A stretch of DNA of 64,000 bases from Rhizobium phaseoli (lineage in GTDB: Bacteria > Pseudomonadota > Alphaproteobacteria > Rhizobiales > Rhizobiaceae), in the NCBI RefSeq assembly GCF_010668805.1, contig NZ_WUFT01000012.1:62001-126000 (forward strand), read 5' to 3'. The position numbers and the translations under genes were made by a program. This document shows, in pieces, positions 35,506 through 43,372 of this stretch. Below the pieces are notes generated by a model, which saw only the letters and a program-made list of their open reading frames with translations, was not told the DNA's origin and did no database searches. The stretch's first letter is position 1; each line of letters opens with the position of its first letter.

Positions 35506-36210
35506 ATGTCCATGTCTTACCGCCGCCGGAGCCTTGCCGCGCTCCTGGCCGTCACGATTTTCTCAATCGCTGCGGGTGCCGCAAGCGCGGCTGAAGATGC
35601 CGTCGTCATCCCGCCGCCTGATGTCGACGAGGCTCCCGGACCGGGCACCGAGACCGCTATTTTCGCCGGCGGCTGCTTCTGGGGTGTCCAAGGCGTTTTT
35701 CAGCACGTCAAGGGCGTCAAAAGCGCCGTTTCCGGCTATGCCGGCGGCAAGGCCGGAACGGCGCAGTATGAAACCGTCAGCAGCGGCTCGACAGGTCATG
35801 CCGAATCCGTCGAGGTGACGTTCGATCCGAGCAAGGTCAGCTACGGTAAGCTGCTGCAGATCTTCTTCTCGGTGGCGCACAACCCGACGCAGCTGAATTT
35901 CCAGGGCCCGGATCAGGGCACGCAATACCGCTCTGCGCTGTTCGTCGTCGGTCCCGAGCAGCGCAAGGTCGCCGAGCGCTATATTGGCCAGCTCGACAAG
36001 GCGCATGTCTTCGCCCAGCCGATCGTCACCAAGGTCTCCGATAGCGCCGGCTTCTATCCCGCCGAAGCCTATCATCAGGATTTTCTGACGCTCAATCCGA
36101 CCTACCCCTATATCGTCTACAACGACCTGCCGAAAATCGATAATCTGAAATCGCTGTTTCCCGCCGATTACCGCAGCCAGCCGGTGCTCGTCAGGAAGGC
36201 CAAGGGGTGA
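35506..36210 (+). CDS. msrA: Exported peptide methionine sulfoxide reductase A
   Basis: MsrA reduces methionine-S-sulfoxide in proteins. Of 234 residues, 1-29 form a signal peptide (SLAALLAVTIFSIAAGAASAA), so it acts in the periplasm, unlike the common cytosolic form. The catalytic Cys57 is in AGGCFWG. Other family segments are GYAGGKAGTAQYETVSSGSTGHAE, GPDQGTQYRSALF and AEAYHQDFL. Its last 67 bp belong to a 123-bp sequence repeated at 38341. Confidence 0.93.
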   Translation: MSMSYRRRSLAALLAVTIFSIAAGAASAAEDAVVIPPPDVDEAPGPGTETAIFAGGCFWGVQGVFQHVKGVKSAVSGYAGGKAGTAQYETVSSGSTGHAESVEVTFDPSKVSYGKLLQIFFSVAHNPTQLNFQGPDQGTQYRSALFVVGPEQRKVAERYIGQLDKAHVFAQPIVTKVSDSAGFYPAEAYHQDFLTLNPTYPYIVYNDLPKIDNLKSLFPADYRSQPVLVRKAKG

Positions 36211-36266
36211 TTACCCCTCAGGGCATGATGTCGATAGGCGTATGATTGGGAACGCAGGCCCAGATA
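36144..36266 (+). repeat. 123-bp direct repeat, left copy
   Basis: Matches 38341-38463 without gaps, with about 8 mismatches (roughly 93 percent identity by hand). It covers the 3' end of msrA and the opposed 3' end of the L,D-transpeptidase gene. The two copies bound a 2.07-kb cassette. Confidence 0.88.
36218..36266 (-). pseudogene. 3' fragment of the L,D-transpeptidase gene
   Basis: On the minus strand it still reads IWACVPNHTPIDIMP and a stop, against IWARVPDHTPIDIMP in the intact gene ending at 38415. Upstream of 36266 the similarity ends. It is a remnant from the duplication of the msrA / L,D-transpeptidase junction. Confidence 0.8.
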
Positions 36267-36360
36267 GAGTTGGTTTCCGCGGGGGAACACCGTCGCGTTG
36301 CGCGATGATCTTCGTACCTGGCGAGTGGGCCGAGTCATCAGCGGCCCACTTCCTTTCCAA

Positions 36361-36891
36361 TCAGCCGCTATACCACATCCGCCGGAGAAGCCGGTCGCGG
36401 CGCACGAACTGATGGTAGAGGGCTGCTCCGGCGTGAAGTATCAGCAGCCCGACGATCAAGAAGCCGCCAATGCCATGGGGAACGCGTGGTGGATACTGGG
36501 TAAAGTTCGGCAAGATCGCGCCGGGCGCGCCAAAGACCGCAGGCGCCGCGCCGCTGAGGACCATCATTCCGATGCCGCTGGCGACCATACCGAGAATGAC
36601 GACGTAGAAGGCGAGGTGAATCCAGCGCGCGATGCGCTCCTGCCAGCGGGGCGATCCCTGCACGGGCAGCGGCTTCCGATCGAAACGCCACCAGGCAATG
36701 CGAAGAGCGGTCAGAAGCAAGACGACGATCGCCACTGGAATGTGGAAACGCAGGATCCCCGCCTTGGCGGCCGCATCCCCGGCATTGGCAGCCCGAAAGC
36801 CCGATCCGAGGAGCGCTATAATGAGAATGGCGCTCAGCCAATGTATGGATACCGCGACGGCGCCGTAGCGATCAGCCCTGCTCTTCAACAT
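36361..36891 (-). CDS. Cytochrome b561 family membrane protein
   Basis: A 176-residue di-heme cytochrome b561 of the bacterial type. It has four membrane segments (about 10-30, 45-65, 85-107, 138-158), with candidate heme-ligand histidines in SIHWLSA, RFHIPVAIV, ARWIHLAFY and LILHAGAALYHQF. It probably carries electrons between quinol and a periplasmic acceptor. ATG 36891 is chosen because AAGGAG lies directly upstream. The start overlaps the end of the MarR gene, forming a two-gene operon. It lies inside the repeat-bounded cassette. Confidence 0.85.
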   Translation of the reverse strand: MLKSRADRYGAVAVSIHWLSAILIIALLGSGFRAANAGDAAAKAGILRFHIPVAIVVLLLTALRIAWWRFDRKPLPVQGSPRWQERIARWIHLAFYVVILGMVASGIGMMVLSGAAPAVFGAPGAILPNFTQYPPRVPHGIGGFLIVGLLILHAGAALYHQFVRRDRLLRRMWYSG

Positions 36892-37348
36892 TCTCTTCTC
36901 CTTCAAGCCTGCGCCGCAACTCGCTCATGAGCAGGTGCGCCGTTTGAATGTCCTCAATCGAAAGTCCATCCGAGAGTTCATTGATTCTGGGGTTGTACAG
37001 ACGGATGGCAGCGTTGAAGGTCTGCCTTCCCTTATCCGTCAGCACCACCAGTTGCGCCCGGCGGTGATGTGGATTGGCGGCGAGCACGACCAACCCCTCT
37101 TTCACCAGATCTTTGACGATGCGCTGAATATTCTGGCGGCTTGCGCCTAAGTCGCGAGCCAGCCACGCGACGGGTTGCGGACGTTCCGTCGCGACAATCG
37201 CTCCCAAGATCTGCCAACGAGCGCTCGTCAGCCCGAGGGGGGCGACGAGACGGTCCCCCCATGCCAGGGTCAGGTTATTCGTCCGAAACATCGTGAGGAT
37301 GAAATCGGTCAAGGCTTCAGCAACTGCGGTTTGCTCTATATCACTCAT
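36872..37348 (-). CDS. MarR-family transcriptional regulator
   Basis: The 158-residue winged-helix repressor has RWQILGAIVATERPQPVAWLARDLGASRQNIQRIVKDL (recognition region, 45-85) and a basic wing NPHHRRAQLVVLTDKG. It contains no cysteine, so ligand or quinone binding rather than thiol oxidation would have to relieve repression. It is divergent from an ABM monooxygenase gene across a spacer with strong palindromes, and it overlaps the downstream cytochrome b561 gene by 20 bp. Confidence 0.88.
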   Translation of the reverse strand: MSDIEQTAVAEALTDFILTMFRTNNLTLAWGDRLVAPLGLTSARWQILGAIVATERPQPVAWLARDLGASRQNIQRIVKDLVKEGLVVLAANPHHRRAQLVVLTDKGRQTFNAAIRLYNPRINELSDGLSIEDIQTAHLLMSELRRRLEGEENVEEQG

Positions 37349-37367
37349 TTGCCACCATATGGTCTTG

Positions 37368-37428
37368 TTGACATCATGATGTCAACGCTATATTGCACTA
37401 TCGAACCCAATTGACATCATATGACCAA
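37368..37428. promoter_or_regulatory. Palindromes in the marR / monooxygenase spacer, probable MarR operators
   Basis: TTGACATCATGATGTCAA (37368-37385) is a perfect 18-bp palindrome. TTGACATCATATGACCAA (37411-37428) is an imperfect second copy beginning with the same 10 bases, 43 bp further on. Together they flank the promoters of both divergent units, typical of an autoregulated MarR switch. Confidence 0.75.
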
Positions 37429-37445
37429 ATTGAAAGGAGCTGGCT

Positions 37446-37814
37446 ATGCCGCTCAGGCGCCCAATCGATCCGGCTTTCCCGATTGAATTCCAGATCGGCG
37501 TCGACGCCTCGCCGGTCGTGCTCGTCAACATTTTCACGCTCAGCAAGGACGACGAGGCGGCCTTCCTTGAAGCCTGGAAGGCGGATGCGGCTTTCATGAA
37601 GGCTCAGCCTGGCTTCATTTCGACCCAGCTTCACCGGGCGATCGGCGAGAGTCCGGCGCATCTGAACTACGCAGTTTGGGAATTGACCAGGGATTTCCAG
37701 GCTGCGTTCACCCACCCGGAATTCGTCGCAAAGCTCTCAGCCTATCCGTCTTCGGCCGTCGCCATGCCGCATCTTTTCCAGAGGGTCGCCGTACCCGGCA
37801 TCTGCGTGGCGTAG
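37446..37814 (+). CDS. Antibiotic biosynthesis monooxygenase (ABM) domain protein
   Basis: A 122-residue dimeric alpha-beta barrel protein of the ABM family (VVLVNIFTLSKDDEAAFLEAWKADAAFMKAQPGFISTQLHRA in consecutive blocks). Such small cofactor-free proteins oxidise quinones or related aromatics, though many are uncharacterised. AAAGGAG precedes the ATG. It is divergent from the MarR gene and 59 bp before a DUF1772 membrane gene, giving a likely two-gene unit under MarR control. Confidence 0.82.
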   Translation: MPLRRPIDPAFPIEFQIGVDASPVVLVNIFTLSKDDEAAFLEAWKADAAFMKAQPGFISTQLHRAIGESPAHLNYAVWELTRDFQAAFTHPEFVAKLSAYPSSAVAMPHLFQRVAVPGICVA

Positions 37815-37873
37815 GGGTCAAGCCTGATAAACCTTTCCATTGGTGGGTTATCGCCGTGAAGGAGTAATACGAC

Positions 37874-38335
37874 GTGACACTAAGATTGATATTCAACATT
37901 CTCGCGGTGTGTGGCACCTGTATCTTTACAGGGGTCCTGCTGACCATTGGCCTGACGCTTGGATCGCACTGGAAAAGTCTGCCGCCGGCGGAATTCCTTG
38001 ACGGGTTCGCAAAGAATCTTCGTTTCATTGGCCGCACGCTGCCTGTCTGCCTGACCGCGATGCTTCTTGGCTTGGTGGGTTCGCTCTGGCTTGGTTGGTC
38101 CAACCCGGAACAGCGCTACCTCTGGGGTGTCGCGCTGGTCTGCATTGTTGGTCATCTTGTCATTACTTCGATCTACAACGGGCCGATGAACAGCCAATTC
38201 GCCAGCAAGTCCATTCCCCCTGATCGGGTTGCTGCAGCGCTGAATACGTGGCTAACGTTCCACGCTGTCCGCACCATGCTTGGACTTGTCGCCTCTGTTA
38301 TCGCCGTGCTCGCCGTCACTCGGTATACGTGCTGA
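37874..38335 (+). CDS. DUF1772 (anthrone oxygenase-like) membrane protein
   Basis: The 153-residue protein has four membrane segments (about 5-27, 52-72, 80-98, 130-150) and the family features FTGVLLTIGL, NPEQRYLW, IYNGPMNSQF and AALNTWLTFHAVRTMLG. Relatives are called anthrone oxygenase-like and usually travel with ABM proteins or MarR regulators. GAAGGAG lies upstream. The right-hand 123-bp repeat begins 5 bp after its stop. Confidence 0.8.
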   Translation: MTLRLIFNILAVCGTCIFTGVLLTIGLTLGSHWKSLPPAEFLDGFAKNLRFIGRTLPVCLTAMLLGLVGSLWLGWSNPEQRYLWGVALVCIVGHLVITSIYNGPMNSQFASKSIPPDRVAAALNTWLTFHAVRTMLGLVASVIAVLAVTRYTC

Positions 38336-38340
38336 TGTAT

Positions 38341-38406
38341 TCTGAAATCGCTGTTTCCTGCCGATTACCGCAGCAAGCCGGTGCTCGTCAGGAAGGACAA
38401 GGGGTG
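38341..38406 (+). pseudogene. Displaced 3' fragment of msrA
   Basis: In frame it reads LKSLFPADYRSKPVLVRKDKG and a stop, against LKSLFPADYRSQPVLVRKAKG in the complete msrA. It has no start and follows directly after the DUF1772 gene. Confidence 0.82.
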
Positions 38407-38463
38407 ATTAACCCTCAGGGCATGATGTCGATGGGCGTATGATCGGGGACGCGGGCCCAGATA
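38341..38463 (+). repeat. 123-bp direct repeat, right copy
   Basis: The counterpart of 36144-36266. It begins within a displaced msrA 3' fragment and ends inside the intact L,D-transpeptidase gene. Direct orientation with equal length indicates duplication of the insertion-site sequence. Confidence 0.88.
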
Positions 38464-38954
38464 TCGCGCATCTCCGCATTGGTGACGGCAATACAGCCAT
38501 CCGTCCAATCCCATAGCCGATGGGCCTCCTGGAACAGGCCCCAGCCGTTGGGCAGCCCGTGGATCATGATGTTGCCGCCGGGCGGAAAGCCCCCGGCTGC
38601 GGCATTGCGCTGGTCGTCGGGGCTCGGATAGGAAATGTGCAGGCTCAGATGCGCCATGGACTTGGGATTGCGCCAGTCGATTTCATAGCGCCCTTCCGGC
38701 GTTTTTTCGTCACCTTCCCGTTGCTTAGGACCGGCATCGGCAGCCTGCCCAAGGGAAATCCGATATGTCGAGATCGGAACATCCCCTTTGAGAAGGACCA
38801 GGCGGCGTTCGGATTTATAAACGCGGATGAGGTCGGCCTGCTGCGCGAGCGGCGCATCCGGAGGCGGCGAGCCCGAGCCGATTCTGGCCATCAATTTGGT
38901 ATAGGCGAAAAGGCTGACGACGACCGTGGCCAAGACGATAAGTTTGGTTTTCAA
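38415..38954 (-). CDS. L,D-transpeptidase (YkuD family)
   Basis: The 179-residue protein has an N-terminal signal anchor (4-23) and a YkuD domain with MIHGLPNG and the catalytic WTDGCIAV, the equivalent of HG...SxGC with the cysteine kept and Thr in place of Ser. It should make 3-3 cross-links in peptidoglycan or attach proteins to it. It was probably once directly convergent with msrA, as the repeat at 36144 preserves that junction. Confidence 0.88.
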   Translation of the reverse strand: MKTKLIVLATVVVSLFAYTKLMARIGSGSPPPDAPLAQQADLIRVYKSERRLVLLKGDVPISTYRISLGQAADAGPKQREGDEKTPEGRYEIDWRNPKSMAHLSLHISYPSPDDQRNAAAGGFPPGGNIMIHGLPNGWGLFQEAHRLWDWTDGCIAVTNAEMRDIWARVPDHTPIDIMP

Positions 38955-39236
38955 CGTGAGCCTCGATCTTCATGCCAACGGAATAATCATATCGCGTCAT
39001 CACGCCTTCATCCAGAAGGTGCGCGCTTGAGATTGAGCACAATTTAGCGCCGTTTTTTGCTTCGCCGGCTTTCTTGTTAAGAATTTATCAACGTTAACAA
39101 TGCCTTAAATATAAGAAATCGCGTTCCACCGCGGAACATATCTTCAACTTGGCCGTTTCGGCTGGGAGTTTCGTGCAGGGATGGCTGCCGGAGCGGATAC
39201 CTCTTCCGAAGTAAATGCGTAACAAGGGGACGTATC

Positions 39237-39683
39237 ATGGCCACAAATGTCGTGCGGCGCTGGCAGCGAGATGACCTCATGAGACAGAGAGTATTGATTG
39301 TCGAAGATGAATTCCTCATTGCCCTGGATCTCGGGGCAACGGTGGAAGACATGGGTATGCAGGTCGCAGGTCTTGCGAGCGATCGCGAACAGGCGCTGCG
39401 GCTGGCGCCGCTTGCCGATATCGCCTTCGTCGACGTCAATCTCGCCGACGGGCCGACCGGGCCTGAGATCGGCCGGCGGCTGGCGCAAGAGCACGGCATT
39501 GCCGTCGTGTTCATGACCGGCAATCCCGAAGTTGTCGCCGATGGCGTCAAGGGCGCGGTCGGCGTGGTGCAGAAGCCGGTCATGCCTTCCGTCGTCCAGC
39601 AGTTGGTGAAATATCTTGCTGCACGCCGCGTCGGCATGTTTGCTGTCGTGCCCTCGCAGATGACGGTCTTTGCCGGATCATAG
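39237..39683 (+). CDS. Stand-alone response regulator receiver protein
   Basis: This 148-residue protein is a single receiver domain (about 17-135) without an output domain. It has acidic residues in VLIVEDEFLIALDL, the phosphorylated Asp in IAFVDVNLADG, Thr in VVFMTGNPE and Lys in VVQKPVMP, so the phosphotransfer residues are intact. AGGGGA precedes ATG 39237. No kinase is adjacent; a candidate is the hybrid kinase at 51788, or histidine kinases elsewhere. It probably acts by protein contact. Confidence 0.88.
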   Translation: MATNVVRRWQRDDLMRQRVLIVEDEFLIALDLGATVEDMGMQVAGLASDREQALRLAPLADIAFVDVNLADGPTGPEIGRRLAQEHGIAVVFMTGNPEVVADGVKGAVGVVQKPVMPSVVQQLVKYLAARRVGMFAVVPSQMTVFAGS

Positions 39684-39706
39684 GGGGCCTGATCGGACGG
39701 GCCTGA

Positions 39707-40411
39707 TCAGCCCGCTATGGCAGCAAGCTGCGGCTGACGCTCGTCCTTTTCCATGACCGGTCTGCCATAGGCCTTGAGAAAGGTACGGACGGCATTGCGC
39801 GCCGCCTTCTCAAGCTCTTCATCGGTGGGCGTGCCACCGAAGAGCGTCATCATCTGCAGGTCGGCATTGGCGAGCGCCACGAACTGCCGGGCGGCGACGT
39901 CGAAATCGTCGATGACGAGTGCGCCTTTATGGGCGAGCCGCGCCAGAAGTGCGGAAAGGGCGGTGGTCAGCTTGCCTGGCCCCTGCTGGCGCCAGCCTTC
40001 AAAGAGGTGCGGATATCGCTCACCCTCCGTCTGCACCAGCTTGCGCAGGAATTTTCCGTCGTGATTGCAGATGCAGTTCTTGTTGAGGCGCACGGCAAAC
40101 GCCGTCAGCCCGTCCTCCAGACTGTCGGCGCTGTCGGGAAAGCTCGACAACACAGAGAAGAGCATGGCGTTGGCGCGGTTCATGACGTCCTCGACGACGG
40201 CGACGAACAGGGTTTCCTTCTCGCGGTAGTGATTGTAGATCGTCTGGCGGGAAACGCAGGCGACAGCCGCAATCTCGTCGATGCTGGCGCCGGCAAAACC
40301 CTGGCGGCAGAAGACGTCGGCGGCGGCATCGAGGATCGACATGCGCTTGGCGCATTGTCCGCGCTGCGTATGCCCCTTCATCCGGGCTGCCGGTGTCATG
40401 CGATCTTTCAT
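39707..40411 (-). CDS. TetR/AcrR-family regulator
   Basis: The 234-residue protein has an N-terminal TetR helix-turn-helix (about 25-70, ILDAAADVFCRQGFAGASIDEIAAVACVSRQTIYNHYREKETLF) and a C-terminal ligand domain with ADLQMMTLFGG. ATG 40411 (MKDRMTPAARMKG) is preferred to longer starts. It is divergent from a Bcr/CflA drug-efflux gene and likely represses it; palindromes lie in the 209-bp spacer. Confidence 0.87.
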   Translation of the reverse strand: MKDRMTPAARMKGHTQRGQCAKRMSILDAAADVFCRQGFAGASIDEIAAVACVSRQTIYNHYREKETLFVAVVEDVMNRANAMLFSVLSSFPDSADSLEDGLTAFAVRLNKNCICNHDGKFLRKLVQTEGERYPHLFEGWRQQGPGKLTTALSALLARLAHKGALVIDDFDVAARQFVALANADLQMMTLFGGTPTDEELEKAARNAVRTFLKAYGRPVMEKDERQPQLAAIAG

Positions 40412-40431
40412 GACAGCGAAGATAAGGCGTC

Positions 40432-40485
40432 TTGACGTTTTAGACAATGGCGCCTAGTTTACATCACTGTCCAAATTTATTGACA
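40432..40485. promoter_or_regulatory. Imperfect palindromes between tetR and the efflux gene
   Basis: TTGACGTTTTAGACAA (40432-40447) and TGTCCAAATTTATTGACA (40468-40485) each carry TTGNC/GNCAA- or TGTC/GACA-type symmetry. They lie just upstream of the TetR gene and are probable operators. Confidence 0.5.
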
Positions 40486-40620
40486 CGTCTGGTTCCGCCG
40501 CTGGAGATATGAGCTCCCAACTTCGTCTTCGCGCGAACGATCATCATTACCCCCTTAAGAGCCATGCGGCGAAGCGACCATCCCGGCGCCTTCGCCGCGC
40601 TTTTATGAAAGATCACCCTT

Positions 40621-41820
40621 ATGACGGCTTCCTTCTTTCGCATGGCCCTCATTCTCGGCCTACTCTCGGCCATCGGGCCCTTCGCCATCGACATGTATCT
40701 TCCCGCGCTGCCGTCGATCGGCCAGGATCTGCATGCGGATAACAACGTCACCCAGCTGACCCTTCTCGCCTTCTTCATCTCCTTTGCGCTTGCCCAGCTA
40801 GTCTACGGTCCGCTGTCGGATATGTGGGGCCGCAAGCTGCCGCTCTATCTCGGCATCGGCGTTTTCGCCGTCGCCTCGATCGGCTGCGCGCTGGCGACCG
40901 ATATCGAAACGCTGATCGCCTTCCGTTTCGTCCAGGGCATCGGCGGTGCTGCCGGCATGGTCATTCCGCGCGCCATCGTCCGCGACATGCATACCGGCGT
41001 GCAGGCCGCACGCCTGATGTCGCTGCTGATGCTGGTCTTCTCGATCTCGCCGATCCTGGCGCCGCTGACGGGCAGCGCCGTCATCGAATTCTACGGCTGG
41101 CGCGGCGTATTCTGGGCGGTGACGATTGCCGCCTTCATCGGCCTTGTCCTGCTTGCCACCCAGCTCGAGGAAACCCGGCCGGCCAAGGAGCGTAGCGGCA
41201 GCGGCCTCAAGAGCGCCATGACGGCCTACCGGCTGCTGCTTTCCGACCGCAATTTCCTCACGCTGACCTTCATCGGCGGCCTCGGCATTTCGAGCTTCCT
41301 CGTCTATCTCGCCAACTCGCCTTTTGTGCTGATCCAGCATTACGGGCTGACGCCGACCGAATACAGCTTCGCCTTCTCGATCAACGCCGTCTCCTTCTTC
41401 GCGGTGTCGCAGGCGACCGGCTGGCTCGGCGAGCGTTTCGGCCTGGTGCGCGTCATGCGGATCGCGGTCAGCGCCTTCGCGCTTGCCATGGTGGTCATGG
41501 CGGTGGTGATGGCTTCAGGCTTCAACCAGCTGCCCGTCATGGCAACCTTCCTGTTCATCGGCTACGGCTTCCTCGGCCTCGTCATCCCGACGAGCGCCGT
41601 GCTGGCGCTTGAGGATCACGGCGCGATTGCCGGCACCGCCTCATCGCTGATGGGCACGCTGCATTTCGTCATCGCCGCCGTCGCCATGGTGATATCGAGC
41701 CTGTTCTTCGACGGCACCGCCGTTCCGATGGCCGCCGGCATTGCGCTCTGCGCCTTCTTCGCCTTCGTGCTGACCCAGGCAACGATCGGCCGCCGCGCCG
41801 CCGTTGCCGCTGCCGAATGA
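40621..41820 (+). CDS. Bcr/CflA-family drug efflux transporter (MFS)
   Basis: A 399-residue, 12-segment major facilitator antiporter. The N-terminal GPFAIDMYLPALPSIGQDL and the loop motif GPLSDMWGRKLPLYLG are diagnostic of the Bcr/CflA group, which exports bicyclomycin, chloramphenicol, sulfonamides or cysteine with proton exchange. It is divergent from a TetR regulator. The codon at 40621 gives the usual length with the first segment at 5-25. Confidence 0.88.
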   Translation: MTASFFRMALILGLLSAIGPFAIDMYLPALPSIGQDLHADNNVTQLTLLAFFISFALAQLVYGPLSDMWGRKLPLYLGIGVFAVASIGCALATDIETLIAFRFVQGIGGAAGMVIPRAIVRDMHTGVQAARLMSLLMLVFSISPILAPLTGSAVIEFYGWRGVFWAVTIAAFIGLVLLATQLEETRPAKERSGSGLKSAMTAYRLLLSDRNFLTLTFIGGLGISSFLVYLANSPFVLIQHYGLTPTEYSFAFSINAVSFFAVSQATGWLGERFGLVRVMRIAVSAFALAMVVMAVVMASGFNQLPVMATFLFIGYGFLGLVIPTSAVLALEDHGAIAGTASSLMGTLHFVIAAVAMVISSLFFDGTAVPMAAGIALCAFFAFVLTQATIGRRAAVAAAE

Positions 41821-41823
41821 TCA

Positions 41824-41966
41824 AGGCTAGAGCCTGATGCCGAAAAGTGTGAGCGGTTTTCGGACGACATCATGCTCTAACTCTTTAATTTAGAACAGGA
41901 TTCAGATTTTAGGCCAACCGGCCTAAAATCATCCTGTTCTAAGCCGCACCGGTTTCCGGGTGCGGC
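41824..41966. repeat. Rhizobial palindromic intergenic element with three hairpins
   Basis: Three successive hairpins fill the gap. First, TAGAGC...GCTCTA around CCGAAAAGTGTGAGCGGTTTTCGG (41827-41880). Second, TAGAACAGGAT...ATCCTGTTCTA with GATTTTAGGCC/GGCCTAAAATC (41891-41941). Third, GCCGCACC...GGTGCGGC (about 41943-41966). The first closely resembles the RIME-type repeats spread through Rhizobiales genomes. It may also end transcription of the efflux gene. Confidence 0.75.
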
Positions 41967-42040
41967 CACCAATCAGGGTTGCGGCATCGGAGAAAATACC
42001 TCGCGCAATTGAATATTGGCGAGCGGCGCTATCTATCCTT

Positions 42041-42057
42041 TGACCAAATCATGGTCA
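42041..42057 (+). promoter_or_regulatory. Short inverted repeat before the MFS gene
   Basis: TGACC-N7-GGTCA lies 16 bp before the MFS start. It could be an operator of an unlinked or the convergent LacI regulator; no direct support. Confidence 0.35.
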
Positions 42058-42072
42058 TTCCGGAGAATATGC

Positions 42073-43365
42073 ATGGTCGATGAGAAGCGGCTGATCTCGA
42101 AAATCACCTGGAAGCTGATGCCGTTTCTCGGCATCCTTTATCTCATCGCCTATATCGACCGGCAGAATGTCAGCTTTGCCAAGCTGCAGATGGTCGATGC
42201 CCTTGGCATGAGCGAATATGCCTACGGCCTCGGCGCCTCGCTGTTCTTCATCGGCTATTTTCTCTTCGAGGTACCGAGCAACCTCTTCCTCGAGAGGCTC
42301 GGCGCCCGTGTCTGGTTCGCCCGCATCCTGGTCTCCTGGGGCCTCGTCACCGTCGCGCTCGCCTTCACGCAGAATGCGACGATGTTCTATATCCTGCGCT
42401 TCCTGCTCGGCGTCTGCGAGGCCGGCTTCTTTCCGGGCGTGCTCTATCTGCTGACGCTGTGGTTCCCCTCGGCCTATCGCGGCCGGATGGTCGGGCTGTT
42501 CATGATCTTCAGCGCCATCGCCAATGCCGTCGGCGCACCGCTCGGCGGCGTGCTGCTCGACCTCGACGGTCTTTACGGCCTTGCCGGCTGGGAGTGGGTC
42601 TTCCTGGCGACCGGCATTCCAGCCGTTATCGCCGGCATCGTCACCTTCTTTTATCTTCCCGGCCGGCCTGAAAACGCAAGTTTCCTGAATGGCGAGGAGA
42701 AGGACTGGCTCGAACGAAGGCTCGCCTCGGAAAATGCCGGCATGGGCGAAAATGCGGGAAACGGCTTCAAGGCGCTGATCGACCCGCGCGTCCTGCTGAT
42801 GGCGCTTTGCTATATCGCCTTTCCGCTCTCGGCCTATGGCCTGAGCTATTGGCTGCCGACCATCGTCCAAGCCTTCGGCGTCAGCAATACGGTGAACGGT
42901 TTCCTCAACATCATTCCCTGGCTGCTGGTTGCGGTCGCGCTCTATGCCGTTCCCACCATGGCCGACAAGGCACAGTCGAAGACGCCCTATATCGTCATTC
43001 CGGCCTTGATCGGCGCCGCCTGCCTGCTGCTGTCGGCGCTGATCCCGAACCACGCCTTGCAATTCGCCTTCCTCTGCGTCGCCGCTGCCGGCATCTTCGC
43101 ACCGCAGCCGGTGTTCTGGAGCCTGCCCTCACGTTTCCTGAAAGGGGCCGGTGCCGCCGCCGGCCTTGCCGCCATCAATTCGGTTGGAAATCTCGGCGGC
43201 TTCGTCGCCCAGAATGTCGTGCCCTGGATCAAGGAGGCGAGCGGCAGCACGATCGCGCCGATATTCTTCCTCGCCGCCTGCCTTGCTGTCGGCGCCCTGC
43301 TGGTCTTCTTCGTCACGCGTCAACTGTCGAGCCGGGAGCCGCCGGCGGCGCCGAGCCGGGTGTGA
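42073..43365 (+). CDS. MFS transporter, anion:cation symporter (phthalate/tartrate) type
   Basis: A 430-residue, 12-segment transporter. YIDRQNVSFAKLQM in segment 1, EVPSNLFLERLGARVWFARI in loop 2-3 and GVCEAGFFPGVLYLLTLWFP in segment 4 mark the ACS family, which imports organic anions such as tartrate, phthalate, hydroxyphenylacetate or sugar acids. ATG 42073 (MVDEKRLISKITW) is the family start; an upstream extension is not used. A LacI-family gene is convergent 7 bp downstream and may regulate it. The substrate is not determined. Confidence 0.87.
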   Translation: MVDEKRLISKITWKLMPFLGILYLIAYIDRQNVSFAKLQMVDALGMSEYAYGLGASLFFIGYFLFEVPSNLFLERLGARVWFARILVSWGLVTVALAFTQNATMFYILRFLLGVCEAGFFPGVLYLLTLWFPSAYRGRMVGLFMIFSAIANAVGAPLGGVLLDLDGLYGLAGWEWVFLATGIPAVIAGIVTFFYLPGRPENASFLNGEEKDWLERRLASENAGMGENAGNGFKALIDPRVLLMALCYIAFPLSAYGLSYWLPTIVQAFGVSNTVNGFLNIIPWLLVAVALYAVPTMADKAQSKTPYIVIPALIGAACLLLSALIPNHALQFAFLCVAAAGIFAPQPVFWSLPSRFLKGAGAAAGLAAINSVGNLGGFVAQNVVPWIKEASGSTIAPIFFLAACLAVGALLVFFVTRQLSSREPPAAPSRV

Positions 43366-43372
43366 GGGAAGC

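Noticed and set aside
36267..38340. Insertion sequence or integron origin of the redox cassette
   Set aside because: No transposase, integrase, terminal inverted repeat or attC-like site is visible; only the long direct repeats support insertion.
40509..40742. Small open frame upstream of the Bcr/CflA gene
   Set aside because: It overlaps the transporter start out of frame, is Arg/His-rich and lacks a ribosome-binding site.
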